A DNA stretch of 64,000 bases, taken from positions 225,653-289,652 of the forward strand of contig JABCPU010000040.1 in the NCBI GenBank assembly GCA_016800925.1, read 5' to 3'. Origin of the DNA: Suillus spraguei. Its lineage: Eukaryota > Basidiomycota > Agaricomycetes > Boletales > Suillaceae. A program made the position numbers and the translations under genes. The notes under the pieces are model-generated. The model was not told where the DNA came from, made no database searches, and was given only the letters and a program-made list of their open reading frames with translations. This document shows positions 1 to 10,089 of this stretch, one piece after another; the stretch's first letter is position 1, and each line of letters starts with the position of its first letter.

Positions 1-1
1 A

Positions 2-754
2 AACTTCACAGACCCATCTGTTGTCAGAAGGTCGAAGAAACTCCCTGCCTCGTTGCGAAAAACCAACTCTATTCTCGTGAATTGGGCTCATGACCCCAAG
101 CGGGTCAAGCGTAAGTGGCTTGAGTCTGCCTTCGTGCCCGAGTTCCCTGAGTCTGAACTCTACAACATCATTCGAGGAAGAGTTGTCAACTTTGACATCA
201 TCTTCACGGGATGGTACTCAGACGAACCAGAACATGACCATGAAGATAGACTTGGGAAACTCAAGATCAAGATCGGTGGAGGAGACGAACCTGCAAAGTC
301 TGTGTGAAGTTCGCAGGACTGGAATGTCGCCTACTCACTCTTCGCCCGTGCGATGCGATTTGCTTTCCTGCATCGGCTCGACGAGCTGTAAGACTATGGA
401 AACTTCATCCACCAAAAATTTGCCCAAAACGTCAGCAAATACCATTCCCGTGTCATCGCCTTTGATAAGGCAGTCAGAAAACGAGTCAGTTGGAGGAGAG
501 ATTTACAACTCTCCGATTTCGACCAATTTTCAGACCTCTATGAAGGTCACTTCTCTCTCTCCAATCGCTGTGTCAACGAAGAAGGGAGCTCAAGCGGTTC
601 AAAGCGCCGACGAGGGACAGACATCTGCAAAAGATGGAACTACAAGTCCTGTAGTCGATCTGATTCATCCTGCAACTACCGGCACGTGTGTGCAAAGTGC
701 GGAAGCTCCGAGCATCCTGAAAAGAACTGCTCCTCTCACTCTGCCTCAAACTAG
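2..754 (+). pseudogene. gag-like protein of the YR retrotransposon, broken by two stops
   Basis: One frame (frame 2) runs from the window edge to a stop at 752-754 and is interrupted by TGA at 305-307 and TAA at 389-391. It holds the PEFPESE...GRVVNFD block typical of fungal Ngaro-type gag proteins, then a W-x-VAYSLFARAMRF-like segment. Near the C-terminus (about 640-740) is a Cys/His cluster beginning ICKRWN, followed by CNYRHVCAKCGSSEH and a final Cys, a probable nucleic-acid binding zinc finger. The protein starts upstream of position 1. The two stops fall in otherwise well kept coding sequence, so loss of function looks recent. Role by family: binds element RNA in the retrotransposition complex. 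Confidence 0.75.
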
Positions 755-788
755 AACCACTGTCAAACGCCCTCGTTATTTACGAGGG

Positions 789-2565
789 ATGGCGTGGTTC
801 ATAGATGAATCCTCTTTCAGTTCTACAGCTAAGTCCTCTTTGTACGCAATGCCTCTACCCCCTCCTGGAAAACGTGATTTCTCAGACGCTGCTTTGAACA
901 CTCTGAGTACACGCCCAGATTTTTTTGTGATTGTGACTCCAGTCAAAATCAACATTTTCAGCGAGCTCCTTCGAGAGCACCCAAATCAGTCCTTCGTTAG
1001 TTCCATTCTGGATGGCCTGCGCGAGGGCTTCTGGCCGTGTGCGGATACTGCCATGGATGGTTACCCCTTGACGTGGGATAACTCTCATCGACCTCTGAAG
1101 AACGAAGAGCATCGAGCTTTCGTTCAAGAACAAGTCGATGAGGAAGTACGCCTAGGACGTTTCTCACCCCCTTTTGGTCCAGACTTGCTCGTGGGCATGT
1201 ACAGCACACCAGTTCATGTTGTGCCTAAACCCAACTCAAGTAAACTTCGCCTTGTCGTTGACCACAGTGCTGGAGATTTTTCCCTCAATTCTATGATTAA
1301 TCTTGACAACTCATCAGGCGTCAAACTAGATGGGATGCGCTCACTCGGGCTTAGTCTTCTTCAGTTCCAACAGGAACATGGGAATGTCCCACTAGTGGTT
1401 TTTAAATCAGACATCTCGCAAGCCTACCGTCGTCTCCCTATGCACCCTCTGTGGCAACTAAAGCAAGTCATTACTGTCAACAATAATCGTTATGTCGATC
1501 GCTGCAACAACTTTGGAGGGAAGGGTTCGGCCCTTATTTGGGTTTCTTTCATGTCACTTGTGACTTGGATTGCAAGTGCGGTCGTCATGATTGAGCACCT
1601 AAAGCTCTACATGGACGATTCGTTTTCCTTCGAGTTAGAAGGTAATGTACTCCTTTACGAGCCTTACGGGACGTATCTGCCTTGGAAACAAGCCTTGTTA
1701 CTGCAGCTTTGGACAAGCCTGGCATCCCTCATGAACCTGCAAAACAGCTCTTTGGTCGGCGTCTCACTATTATCGGTTTCGACGTTGACCCGAACAGCAT
1801 GGTCATCTCTATTCCCACAGAGAAGAAAAACGAGATCATTGCTTACATCCGTACTTTTGCAGTTCTGCGTCATCGCCACACTTTACGCGAATTTCAACAG
1901 ATCGCAGGAACTGTCAATTGTCTTTTCAATGTCTTCCCGCTTCTCAAACCGGGTCTCGCCGCCGTTTATGATAAGATGCGCGGGAAGACCAAGCCTCTAG
2001 CACAAATATACGTCAATACCGAGGTCGTACGTGAATTGACGTGGTTGACGAACCATATGGAGAGTCTGCCGGGAGTCTTGCTGCTTAACTCTCTTGACTG
2101 GAACCCTGATACTGTGGATGACGTGGTCACCATCTACACGGATGCATCCCTGGTGGGACTCGGATACTGGTTCCCTGGACTTAACTTCGGTTTCCAGTCT
2201 TCCTTACCAGGAGAAGCTCCAACAGGTTCAATCTTTTTCTTCGAGGCTCTAACGGTGTGTAGTGCTATTCACGCACTCACTGACACAGAGCCAATTCCAC
2301 GTCATGTTGCCATTTTCACAGACAACACCAACATGGTCGACATCTTTAACTCTATGCGAGCTTCCGCTCCATACAACAACATCCTTATGTATTGATCGAG
2401 CACAACATCAACCTCCGTGTATATCACGTCGCAGGAGCAGAAAACTCTGTGGCGGATGCCCTGTCTCGGTTTAACAATTGTCAGGCTCTTCTTCAAGTGC
2501 CTGATCTCATCATTGATAATTTTACACCCCCTCGGGATGCATTGGGGGCTACCAAAAATGATTAA
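789..2565 (+). pseudogene. reverse transcriptase / RNase H of the YR retrotransposon, frameshifted
   Basis: The RT part begins near ATG 789 and contains KLRLVVDHSAG, FKSDISQAYRRLPMHP and the catalytic box YMDDSFSF (about 1611-1634). A frameshift near 1710 moves the reading to another frame (1711-2392). That frame holds the thumb region (GFDVDPN), the connection, and RNase H with YTDAS (first Asp) and FTDNTN. A second frameshift near 2392 gives the last RNase H segment with VYHVAGAENSVADALSR, ending at TAA 2563-2565. That tail is the usual RNase H end in DIRS-like elements. All motifs are recognisable, but the two frameshifts rule out a continuous product from this copy. Confidence 0.85.
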
Positions 2566-3550
2566 CGGATCTCGCCTGTCCCGTCGGTCTCAACGACAGG
2601 CGTGGACTTTGGAGCATTTGCTCCATGAACGGGCGATTGCGCTCGGATTCACGCTCACTAATTCTACATCCGCATCTTATGACTCAGCTCTCACATCTTA
2701 TATCGAATTCTGCCGACTACATAACCTTCCCCTTACGCCAACACCTGATACGTTCTCATTCTACGTGGTCTGGATGTCTACATACATTCGGCCAATGTCT
2801 GTCGATGTCTACCTCTCTGGGATCTGCAACAAACTCGAAGTTGAGTTTCCCGACATTCATACAGTTCGACGTTCTCGGTTATTGCAACGGACTCTGACTG
2901 GCTGTAAATGTTGCTTTAGCCACCCTGTCAAGAGCAAACAACCTCTTTCTCGTAATGACCTACATTCTGCCTTTTTGCAATACAATGAATCCACAAATCA
3001 CGATGACTCACTTTTCCTGGCCCAGCTATATGTCGGATTCGAGACTCTGCAGCGTCTCGGTGAGCTTGTTTGGCCTGATGCCGCTAAACTGCAGTCCTAT
3101 GACCACGTCCCCATGCGACATACAGTGGAAGTCAAAAATGACTATTTCTCTTATACTCTGCCTCTCTCTAAGACTAATAGATTTGGCCAAGGAAGCAAGG
3201 TCCTGGTACGGCGCTCGTCATTCAAAGATGATTGTCTTCATATTTTCAATCGCTATCTCCGCTCTCGAGATTGCAGTTTCCCTCACTACCCTGAACTATG
3301 GCTGCGATCCAATGGCCACATTCCCACACGCTCTTGGTTCACAGGACGTTTTCAGGAGATTTTCGCGAATCGGGGTTTCAGCGGTCACTCAATGAGAGCG
3401 GGGGGGGGGGGGGCTACTACTCTCGTGCTAAATGGCATGCCTCCACAACTCATACAAGCAGCAGGAAGGTGGTCTTCTGAGGAGTTTCAGAAGTATATTC
3501 GCGTTCATCCTTTCATGCTACAAGCAATCATGCATGACGTCGCTGCTTGA
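2558..3550 (+). CDS. tyrosine recombinase (YR) of the retrotransposon
   Basis: The open frame runs to TGA 3548-3550. I choose ATG 2558, which overlaps the RT/RNase H stop (ATGATTAA, 2558-2565), giving about 330 residues. An upstream open stretch from 2417 is the RNase H tail in another frame. An N-terminal core-binding part (ALTSYIEFC...) is followed by the catalytic part: Arg in TLQRLGELVW, the box GHSMRAGGGGATTL (His and second Arg), AAGRWSS and the candidate nucleophile Tyr in FQKYIR. The family normally has RAGGAT. Here a run of 14 G (3400-3413) adds two glycines in frame between the catalytic Arg and the helix. By family the enzyme integrates the circular DNA form by site-specific recombination rather than with a DDE integrase. 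Confidence 0.85.
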   Translation: MINGSRLSRRSQRQAWTLEHLLHERAIALGFTLTNSTSASYDSALTSYIEFCRLHNLPLTPTPDTFSFYVVWMSTYIRPMSVDVYLSGICNKLEVEFPDIHTVRRSRLLQRTLTGCKCCFSHPVKSKQPLSRNDLHSAFLQYNESTNHDDSLFLAQLYVGFETLQRLGELVWPDAAKLQSYDHVPMRHTVEVKNDYFSYTLPLSKTNRFGQGSKVLVRRSSFKDDCLHIFNRYLRSRDCSFPHYPELWLRSNGHIPTRSWFTGRFQEIFANRGFSGHSMRAGGGGATTLVLNGMPPQLIQAAGRWSSEEFQKYIRVHPFMLQAIMHDVAA

Positions 3551-3660
3551 CTACTCCAAGATAACAATTCTCATCTATCCCATCTTGGCACGCGTACCGC
3601 GCACCTTTCACCTTTTCTTTTAGTCCTTTAGTGATCTATACTCAAATTTTGTATCTTTAG

Positions 3661-3756
3661 CCCCGGTGACCCCAAGCTTTCAGCTGGGACGCCGGGTTTT
3701 GCCAAATACATTTGTTTTCTCGGCGGACACTCTCGAGCTTTGGTGCTGAGAGTGTC
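3661..3756. repeat. paired stem-loops in the retrotransposon terminal region
   Basis: Two imperfect-to-perfect palindromes lie downstream of the recombinase. The first, about 3662-3696, pairs CCCGG with CCGGG around an inner CCCAAGCT/AGCTGGG stem. The second pairs GACACTCTC (3726-3734) with GAGAGTGTC (3748-3756) over a 13-nt loop. Terminal repeats of Ngaro/DIRS elements are hairpin-rich recombination sites, so I read these as part of the right-hand repeat. Confidence 0.5.
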
Positions 3757-3800
3757 GCGCTTCTCCTACTTCACGTTTCTCGATGCAAGGCTCGCAAGTC

Positions 3801-4516
3801 AAATGAGGAACTGATTAAATACCAGTGAACATAGTATAAGCAGAATAGCTATCACATTCGAACATTATCGTTCAATCGGCTTAATCATCAAATCTGGAAT
3901 GCGTTAGTCTCAGCTAAAAATATCTTTAGGTGTAATTGATTGCATCTGGCCTCCAGAATGCTGATGCGAATCCAGCAGCACTCTGACTGGAGTCGGCTTA
4001 TCATGCCTGTACTGACGATAACCTACAGCAAGTTGGTTAATTTACATAATTACCGTGCTCCAGTCAAACCATGCGGATATTTTATAATTTCCCGGGGGCA
4101 TTTGATAGTCATGTATTGCTTCCACAGCGGAAAAGTCCAATCTCCGCAAAGCACTCTGTCTTGTTTTACATTGGTATCAGAAGTCTTGACGTAATGGTGC
4201 TCTCCGATCAAGGTATTAGTTTCGGTGCGTAGCGCACCATCTGATGCACATGGCATCGTGGCGTTATCATTGGTGGACTTAGTGCTGAGTGCAGCTGCTG
4301 GTCATAGGACTGATCCGCATTAACGCATTCAACGGAATTTGCAATTGAGCCAACAACCTCATGCATACAATGTACCTGTAACCGGATGTTAAATAAACCA
4401 AATGTTTCATCTTAATGACCAAAATCCGAGGAAAATTACACGGTGGAGCGCTGGATCATGTAGACAGCTATGGATTCAATTATGCTGTCAGCGAATCTCA
4501 TGGCATGGTAAAGCCA
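3801..4516. other. no gene supported
   Basis: Only short antisense or random ORFs are present, and no conserved motif was recognised. The stretch lies between the retrotransposon end and the 3' end of the But2-like gene. Confidence 0.5.
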
Positions 4517-5370
4517 CTAACCAGGTGCAGTCTCCTTGTGAGCCTGCCACCATTCCATATCGCAGCGACCGCTCGGTTCATCCTCCGAACATCCTAATTC
4601 AAAAACAAGGACGTCGTCCATCGCACAAGAAAGTTTCCTGTGCCAGTCTAAGCCGTCCTTCCTTGGCACTATGTTATCAATTTTCGCGACACGCGGCGGT
4701 CGGACGTTAAACGATAAGGTTGAAGTATCAATTGGTACAGTGGTGTTAAGGCGGTACAAAGCAAGTGTGGTTGGTCGGTCCACAGGCGGAAGGGTGACGT
4801 GCAATTCGCAATTTTCCATGCCCCAGTCAATCGCTCTGAATTGAAATATTGTTGATACCTTGTATTCCATCAGTCTATGGAACACATAAAAATGCAAGAA
4901 AGACTGACAGTCTGCGTGACGTGTACTTTGCGATCATCAGGTGAAATTGTACCAGTACGTGTCATGCGCGTCGCAAGATAGTCATTGAAAACATGACTTG
5001 GCGCAGAATGATCCACCAAACTAACAGACATTGGGAAATTTGTGAACTCTCTCGAAACAGGAGGCGACGTCCGTGCGATTTCGTCAAATCGCATATATTG
5101 AGAAGGACGACGAAGAAGGTGAATATTCTTTCGAGTGATAAGCTTGTCTGAAGATAATGAAGAGCCTTGGGGAAAGGCAGGGGTGTAGACTAGTAACAAG
5201 TTGATGAACGTGCAGAAGATTACGACGACAAGAGGCCAATTGAGCATGGTTTGCGAAGTCTTATGCCACTTTGCTTTCGAGTTGTGGTCGTTATCACTCT
5301 CAGAGTCAATAGCTTCTTGTGGTGTCAGACTCAACGGTCTGTACGGTCTGGAGCTCGAGGAAAAGAACAT
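4517..5370 (-). CDS. type II membrane protein with But2 C-terminal-like domain, two exons
   Basis: Exons are 4909-5370 and 4517-4858, with a 50-nt GT...AG intron at 4859-4908, giving 267 residues. The start at 5370 is the first ATG of the frame. An N-terminal Ser-rich cytosolic segment (about residues 1-42) precedes one hydrophobic helix (about 43-63, LVVVIFCTFINLLLVY), then an extracellular or lumenal domain. That domain contains LLRRPSQYMRFDEI, HVFNDY, GTISPDDR and, across the intron, STIFQFRAIDWGMENC, ending near DMEWWQ. This pattern is common in mushroom proteins annotated with the 'ubiquitin 3 binding protein But2 C-terminal' domain. Biochemical role unknown. The gene appears intact and is transcribed away from the chitinase gene. 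Confidence 0.85.
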
Positions 5371-7162
5371 GACGGGGAGAATGGCTTCGACTTGAGTAGA
5401 TCAATGATCATGATGGCAACTGATGCCTACGTGGTAATTTGAAGAACAAGTGGCTATGTCGCATACGTGACCAGCTGATTCGATTAACCTGAACGGCACT
5501 GACTAAGCAGCTATGTAAGCAGGCTATACAATTATTGCAGTTCCGAGTTACAAGCGCTCACTGAGCTATATGGCTTTGTCGAATCGTGTTTTTTAAAAAC
5601 CCACGGCCATCAATTCCATGATTTTACGTTCTAATACGACAGCCGCATATTCTATATATCTGAAGAGACTATATTGAACCTGAATGTTGTCTAGGGTGAC
5701 AGGACAATAGTAGGGCTAAGTTCATCAGAAGTGACCCTATATAGGTGCCATCCGAAAAGCATTCTATATAATGTCATAACTTACCGCTGTGTATGGGCAA
5801 CCCTGGGCAAATCATGGCGTCAGCCCATGGCTCGACTTGCGGCAATACCATCATTTCCCGAGCTTGTTTCAACCTATACCTCACACACAACTACAAAGAA
5901 CTAACCTATGGGGTGAAAACAACTAACACTAAATCTTCTACAGGGCTGTGTCCTCCTACTGCCCATTAAATTTGACAGTTGAACATTTTTCTCCAAGAAA
6001 TTTCATTTCAAAAACTTTGGCAAGTCACCTACATACATCAAACTTATATAGTGTAAATAGAAATCCATCAGACAGACGCTCGACTCGCTGGCTCTAGTTT
6101 GCTCGACTGCATGCGCAACATTCTCACGGCTCTGCTACTACAACTATGTAGGCTCATATTTTACTCTGATTACAGTAAATACATATTACTTATCTTCTAC
6201 TTGTTCGTTCAATCCGATCTTTCCCAATGTTCTCACAGCCGTGAATCATCCCATCGTGACATCGTTGTTAATGAAATGCCGGTGTCACTATAATGCGCAC
6301 GACCGTCGGTGTCTCGTCGTGTCGGGATCCGACCTGGAGACCCATCTTCGCTGACACGGTAAACTGTGAAAATGTTTTGGATGAGGATATTTTGCCACGT
6401 CCTGCACAGTGCGACCTGCCACGTGAATTAGTAGTCTCCGTAAGTGCCTTCATTCCTTTGTTGTGAATGCAAGTACTTCTTATATCAAAACAAGTCATCT
6501 CGATCACTGAACGATGATTTCCTTGTCGAGCAGGTAGTCGTGGTTTCGCCTAGCGCAACAGGTCAGTGACCCCAGTTCACCGGCCACCCATCGAATGTCG
6601 AATTTAAGGGCACAAAGACTGTACGGTCTTTCAATGTGTCTGATAAGATCGTTATTGGTTTACTCAAACAAATAAACTTATGAAGAGGTCCTGGTGTTGG
6701 TCGGGTGCAACTGATGCTGCTTGCATTTGGAGATAGGTACGTCAAAGACTTGTAACGGGAGTTCTGATCGTGTGCTTTTGAAGGAGAGTGTATATGTGAC
6801 GCTGTTTTTCGGGTAAATGTTGTAAGATGGGATTTGGACTGATCCGCTGGTAATTCTGCCGCGTCATGGGCTGAAGTTGCTGTTTCCTGGAACTTTCTAT
6901 ATCCGAAATACCAAGAAACCAAATTGCAATAAGCGGGGACTACTTCCATAGTACGGAGTCACCTGTACCGCAAGATTGCAATTGATCATTATTATGTCGG
7001 TCTTCGGATTCAATGTATTCGGATATTTGCAACCGCGCATGTTGACAATTTGGCTCCCAACGCAACAACCTTCAAATCACATTTTGGTGTCACTCAGGTG
7101 GGCGGAAAGCTATAAGAAGTCGTCACGATCACAATTCCCCTCAGTTTCCTGACTCTCTCATC
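5371..7162. other. intergenic region, no gene supported
   Basis: About 1.8 kb between the divergently transcribed But2-like and chitinase genes. Several ORFs of 60-130 codons exist (for example 6563-6949 minus), but none shows a motif, splice structure or family resemblance. Promoters of both flanking genes should lie here; I cannot point to individual elements. Confidence 0.5.
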
Positions 7163-8687
7163 ATGCTATCCACCCTCGTTTTCCCCTTCTTGCCCTGTCT
7201 GTTGTAAGCGCGAGTCCGTTCACTGCCCATTCCATTGCCGCCCGTTCCAATATTGCCGCCCATTCAAATGCCGCTCGTTCACTTGCCGCTCGTTCCTCTA
7301 AGCCCGTCGCAGCAACCTGGTTCGCTGGATGGCACGCTAGTGATGCATTTCCGCCGTCTTCAATCAGCTGGGACAAGTACAACGCAGTATACTACTCATT
7401 TGCGTAAGTTGCCTATCTCACCAATAAACTCTGACGAGGTGATTTACGCGATCATGTTTATTTCTTTTAGAGAGCCTACTCAGGATGTCACCAGTCTAAG
7501 CCTGTCAGCCTCCGATGGCGATTTTCTCCCTAAGTTCGTCTCTGAGGCCCATGCACATGTGAGCAAATAAGAATTTTATTGTTCCTATAATTAATATCTA
7601 ACCCACGCGCAGGGTGTTGAGGCCCATATTGCTATCGGAGGTTGGACTGGAAGCATTTACTTCTCTTCCAACCTTGCCACTGCCAAAAACCGGACGGCAT
7701 TTGTCAAGACTGTGGTAGACTTTGCATCACAGTACAAACTCGATGGCCTCCAGTTCGAGTAGGTTGATTCTTGTGACTCCGACACCACGTACTGACCCTG
7801 ATCTACAACAGCTGGGAGTACCCGAACCATCAGGGACTTGGCTGCAACACCATTAGTGTGAACGACACGGCAAATTTCCTCGCATTCTTCCAAGAGCTTC
7901 GCCAAAACCCAGTAGCAGAAAAGCTCATACTCTCGGCCTCTGTTTCTGTTTTACCCTTCTATGACGCTACCGGAAAACATTCTACCGACGTCAGTGGCTT
8001 TGCGAAGGTGCTCGACTACATCGTCTTGATGAATTACGACGTTTGGGGCTCTTGGTTCCCCAATGTGGGGCCCAACGCACCATTGAACGATACCTGCGCT
8101 GCGTCCACGCAACAACATGGCTCTGCTGTTTCTGCAGTCGATGCTTGGTCGAAGGCAGGGATACCAGTCGACCAGATTGTGCTCGGCATTCCTGGCTATG
8201 GTCACTCCTTCACCGTCGCCCCCTCTGATGCCTTTACACCTGGCAAGAAGGAACTAGCTGCATACCCCCCCTTCAATGCCTCCAAACAGCCCTTGGGCGA
8301 TGCATGGGATAACACTGGTTCTGTTGATGCCTGTGGCGTTTTCGTGGGCCCAGGTGGTACTTTCAACCTCTGGGGCCTCATCGATGGCGGTTTCCTTACC
8401 AAAGAAGGCAAGGTCGCCGATGGCATATACTACAGATATGACACCTGCAGTCAGACGGTAAATACGATTTCTTATCTCGAAGAAGGAGTCCTCATTTATC
8501 GCTTTTACAGCCGTATGTGTACAACGAGACTTCACAAGTTATGATCTCCTTTGACAACGTCGAATCGTTTGCTGCCAAGGGTAATTATATCAAGAACGAA
8601 AAGTTGCGCGGTTTCGCGATGTGGGAAGCTGCTAGTGATTACAACGGCATGCTCCTCGACTCTATTATCCAAGCTACTAAGTGCTAG
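7163..8687 (+). CDS. GH18 chitinase, five exons, frameshift in the signal peptide
   Basis: Exons are 7163-7403, 7471-7558, 7613-7758, 7812-8457 and 8511-8687; introns of 53-67 nt have GT...AG ends and fit phase. The product would be about 430 residues. ATG 7163 opens a signal peptide (MLSTLVFPFL), but that frame stops at TAA 7205-7207. The rest of exon 1 is in another frame (LALSVVSASP...), as if one base were lost near 7192. An Ala/Ser/Arg/His-rich linker follows, then the TIM barrel with YYSFA, AIGGWTGS and the catalytic signature DGLQFDWEYP spanning intron 3, later MNYDVWGSW and GFAMWEAASDY. The proton-donor Glu and the Asp two residues before it are kept. The central Asp of DxxDxDxE is Gln here. 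Predicted role: secreted hydrolysis of chitin, doubtful if the frameshift is real. An alternative is a base-call error. Confidence 0.85.
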
Positions 8688-9513
8688 ATACCTCGTTACT
8701 GTTTAAGGGCCGAAACAGCCCAACAATCACACTCATTAGTATACCACTACTTACCTTGCATTTATTAGGCTCGTTGCCAGAAAAAAGGGACAAAAGGATC
8801 CTTTTATTCATGGCGCAGCCTTTGTCCTCTCATTTGTTTACATAACATTGGTATTTACATAAGTAGTTAGCTTGATCATTCTTGAGTACCGAATCATATT
8901 CTAGAGACAACTATTTATCCTCGGAGCAAATATTTACGGGGAAGTAGAAAGAGCGCACGAGCATAGGCTAAATCAAGCAAGCCGTTCGTCATTACGTCCC
9001 AGGTAACGACAGACACGAGCAAGTGGCTGAAAAGATTGCACGTAGTAGCTTGTGAAACAAAACATGGATGTGACCATCGAAAAGACATTTCCAAATGGAT
9101 ACATTAGACATATCACTGCGAACAAAGAATAATCACTGAATCATTTTTTCCTGAAACGATTCTAGTAGCATACGCAAGCTTCAGGTCCCCCTCCCTTTGA
9201 ACCTTTTAAGACACCGAAAAGGTTTCTATGACGTGTGTTCAGCTTCCGAAGCTGGTACGAAATGTATAAAATACGAACGAGTTTTTGAATGAATGAAAGT
9301 AGAGGACATCCAGCTCGTAGAGCGGTGGTGTTGAACGTAGACGGCCTTAGTGTGTGTGGAGGGGTGAAGGTTGAGCTGTCTCTTGATACCTCCATGCACA
9401 CTAATGCAGGCGCGTGAAGGGGGCTGTAGATGTCTCCCAGTCAGATTGTCAAAGATCAATCATGGTGAGCCAAGACATATGACTGGGAGGTTCATCTCAA
9501 GTTGCAGAAGTGA
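8688..9513. other. intergenic region, nothing recognised
   Basis: The 3' flanks of the convergent chitinase gene and kinase pseudogene. No coding motif or repeat was recognised. Confidence 0.5.
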
Positions 9514-10089
9514 TCATATGATGCCAAACTGGCCATTATTATAACTTTGCAGCTCTGGTGCGCGTAGTGAGGCCATTCGTCTGTACCCGCCTTGATTTTT
9601 TCGGATTCCCATTTTCAACGTCCACATCGGCGGAGGGGTTTGTGGGCCCAACTTGCGCTTCCCATTTCGCGCGCCATTCGTGATTTCTTGATGGAGGGGC
9701 GCACGGGCAGATTGTCGGCGCAAATGGAGTTTGTCCAGACCGTCGGTTACCGTGGGTTCGCTCGAGCCATCAGTCATTTCTGCATCTTCGCAGTCGGGCG
9801 AGGAGACGCAGGAAGCACCGTCTTGGATAGACGTGACAGAGGAACCGGTAGTAACACGAGGTTGATGATGAGAGAGTGTTGGAACGTCAGCAAGCCATGG
9901 GTGAGTGCAGGCTGCGCTGAGACACATACGATCCCTGGGGTCATGCTCAAGCAATCTCTCAATGAAGGTCCTCGCTATTCGATCGTATGACCATAAATCA
10001 GTGTGTTGCAAAAATTGGTGGGGGAAAGCGTACCCAGCGGAGAAACATCTACAGTATCTAAAGTGCTCCATTGAATTGTGCGTTCCTAC

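Larger units (their letters stand above)
1..3800 (+). mobile_element. DIRS/Ngaro-like tyrosine-recombinase retrotransposon, left end outside window
   Basis: Order on the plus strand is gag-like protein with zinc finger, reverse transcriptase plus RNase H, tyrosine recombinase, then a hairpin-rich terminal region. This order, the lack of an integrase and protease, and the recombinase in the last position identify the Ngaro/DIRS group of YR retrotransposons. The 5' terminal repeat lies left of the window, so the split direct repeats cannot be compared. The right border near 3.8 kb is an estimate. Gag and RT carry stops and frameshifts, while the recombinase frame is open. Confidence 0.88.

Noticed and set aside
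6563..6949. 128-codon minus-strand ORF as a gene
   Set aside because: No motif, no splice partner and no recognisable family; length within chance expectation.
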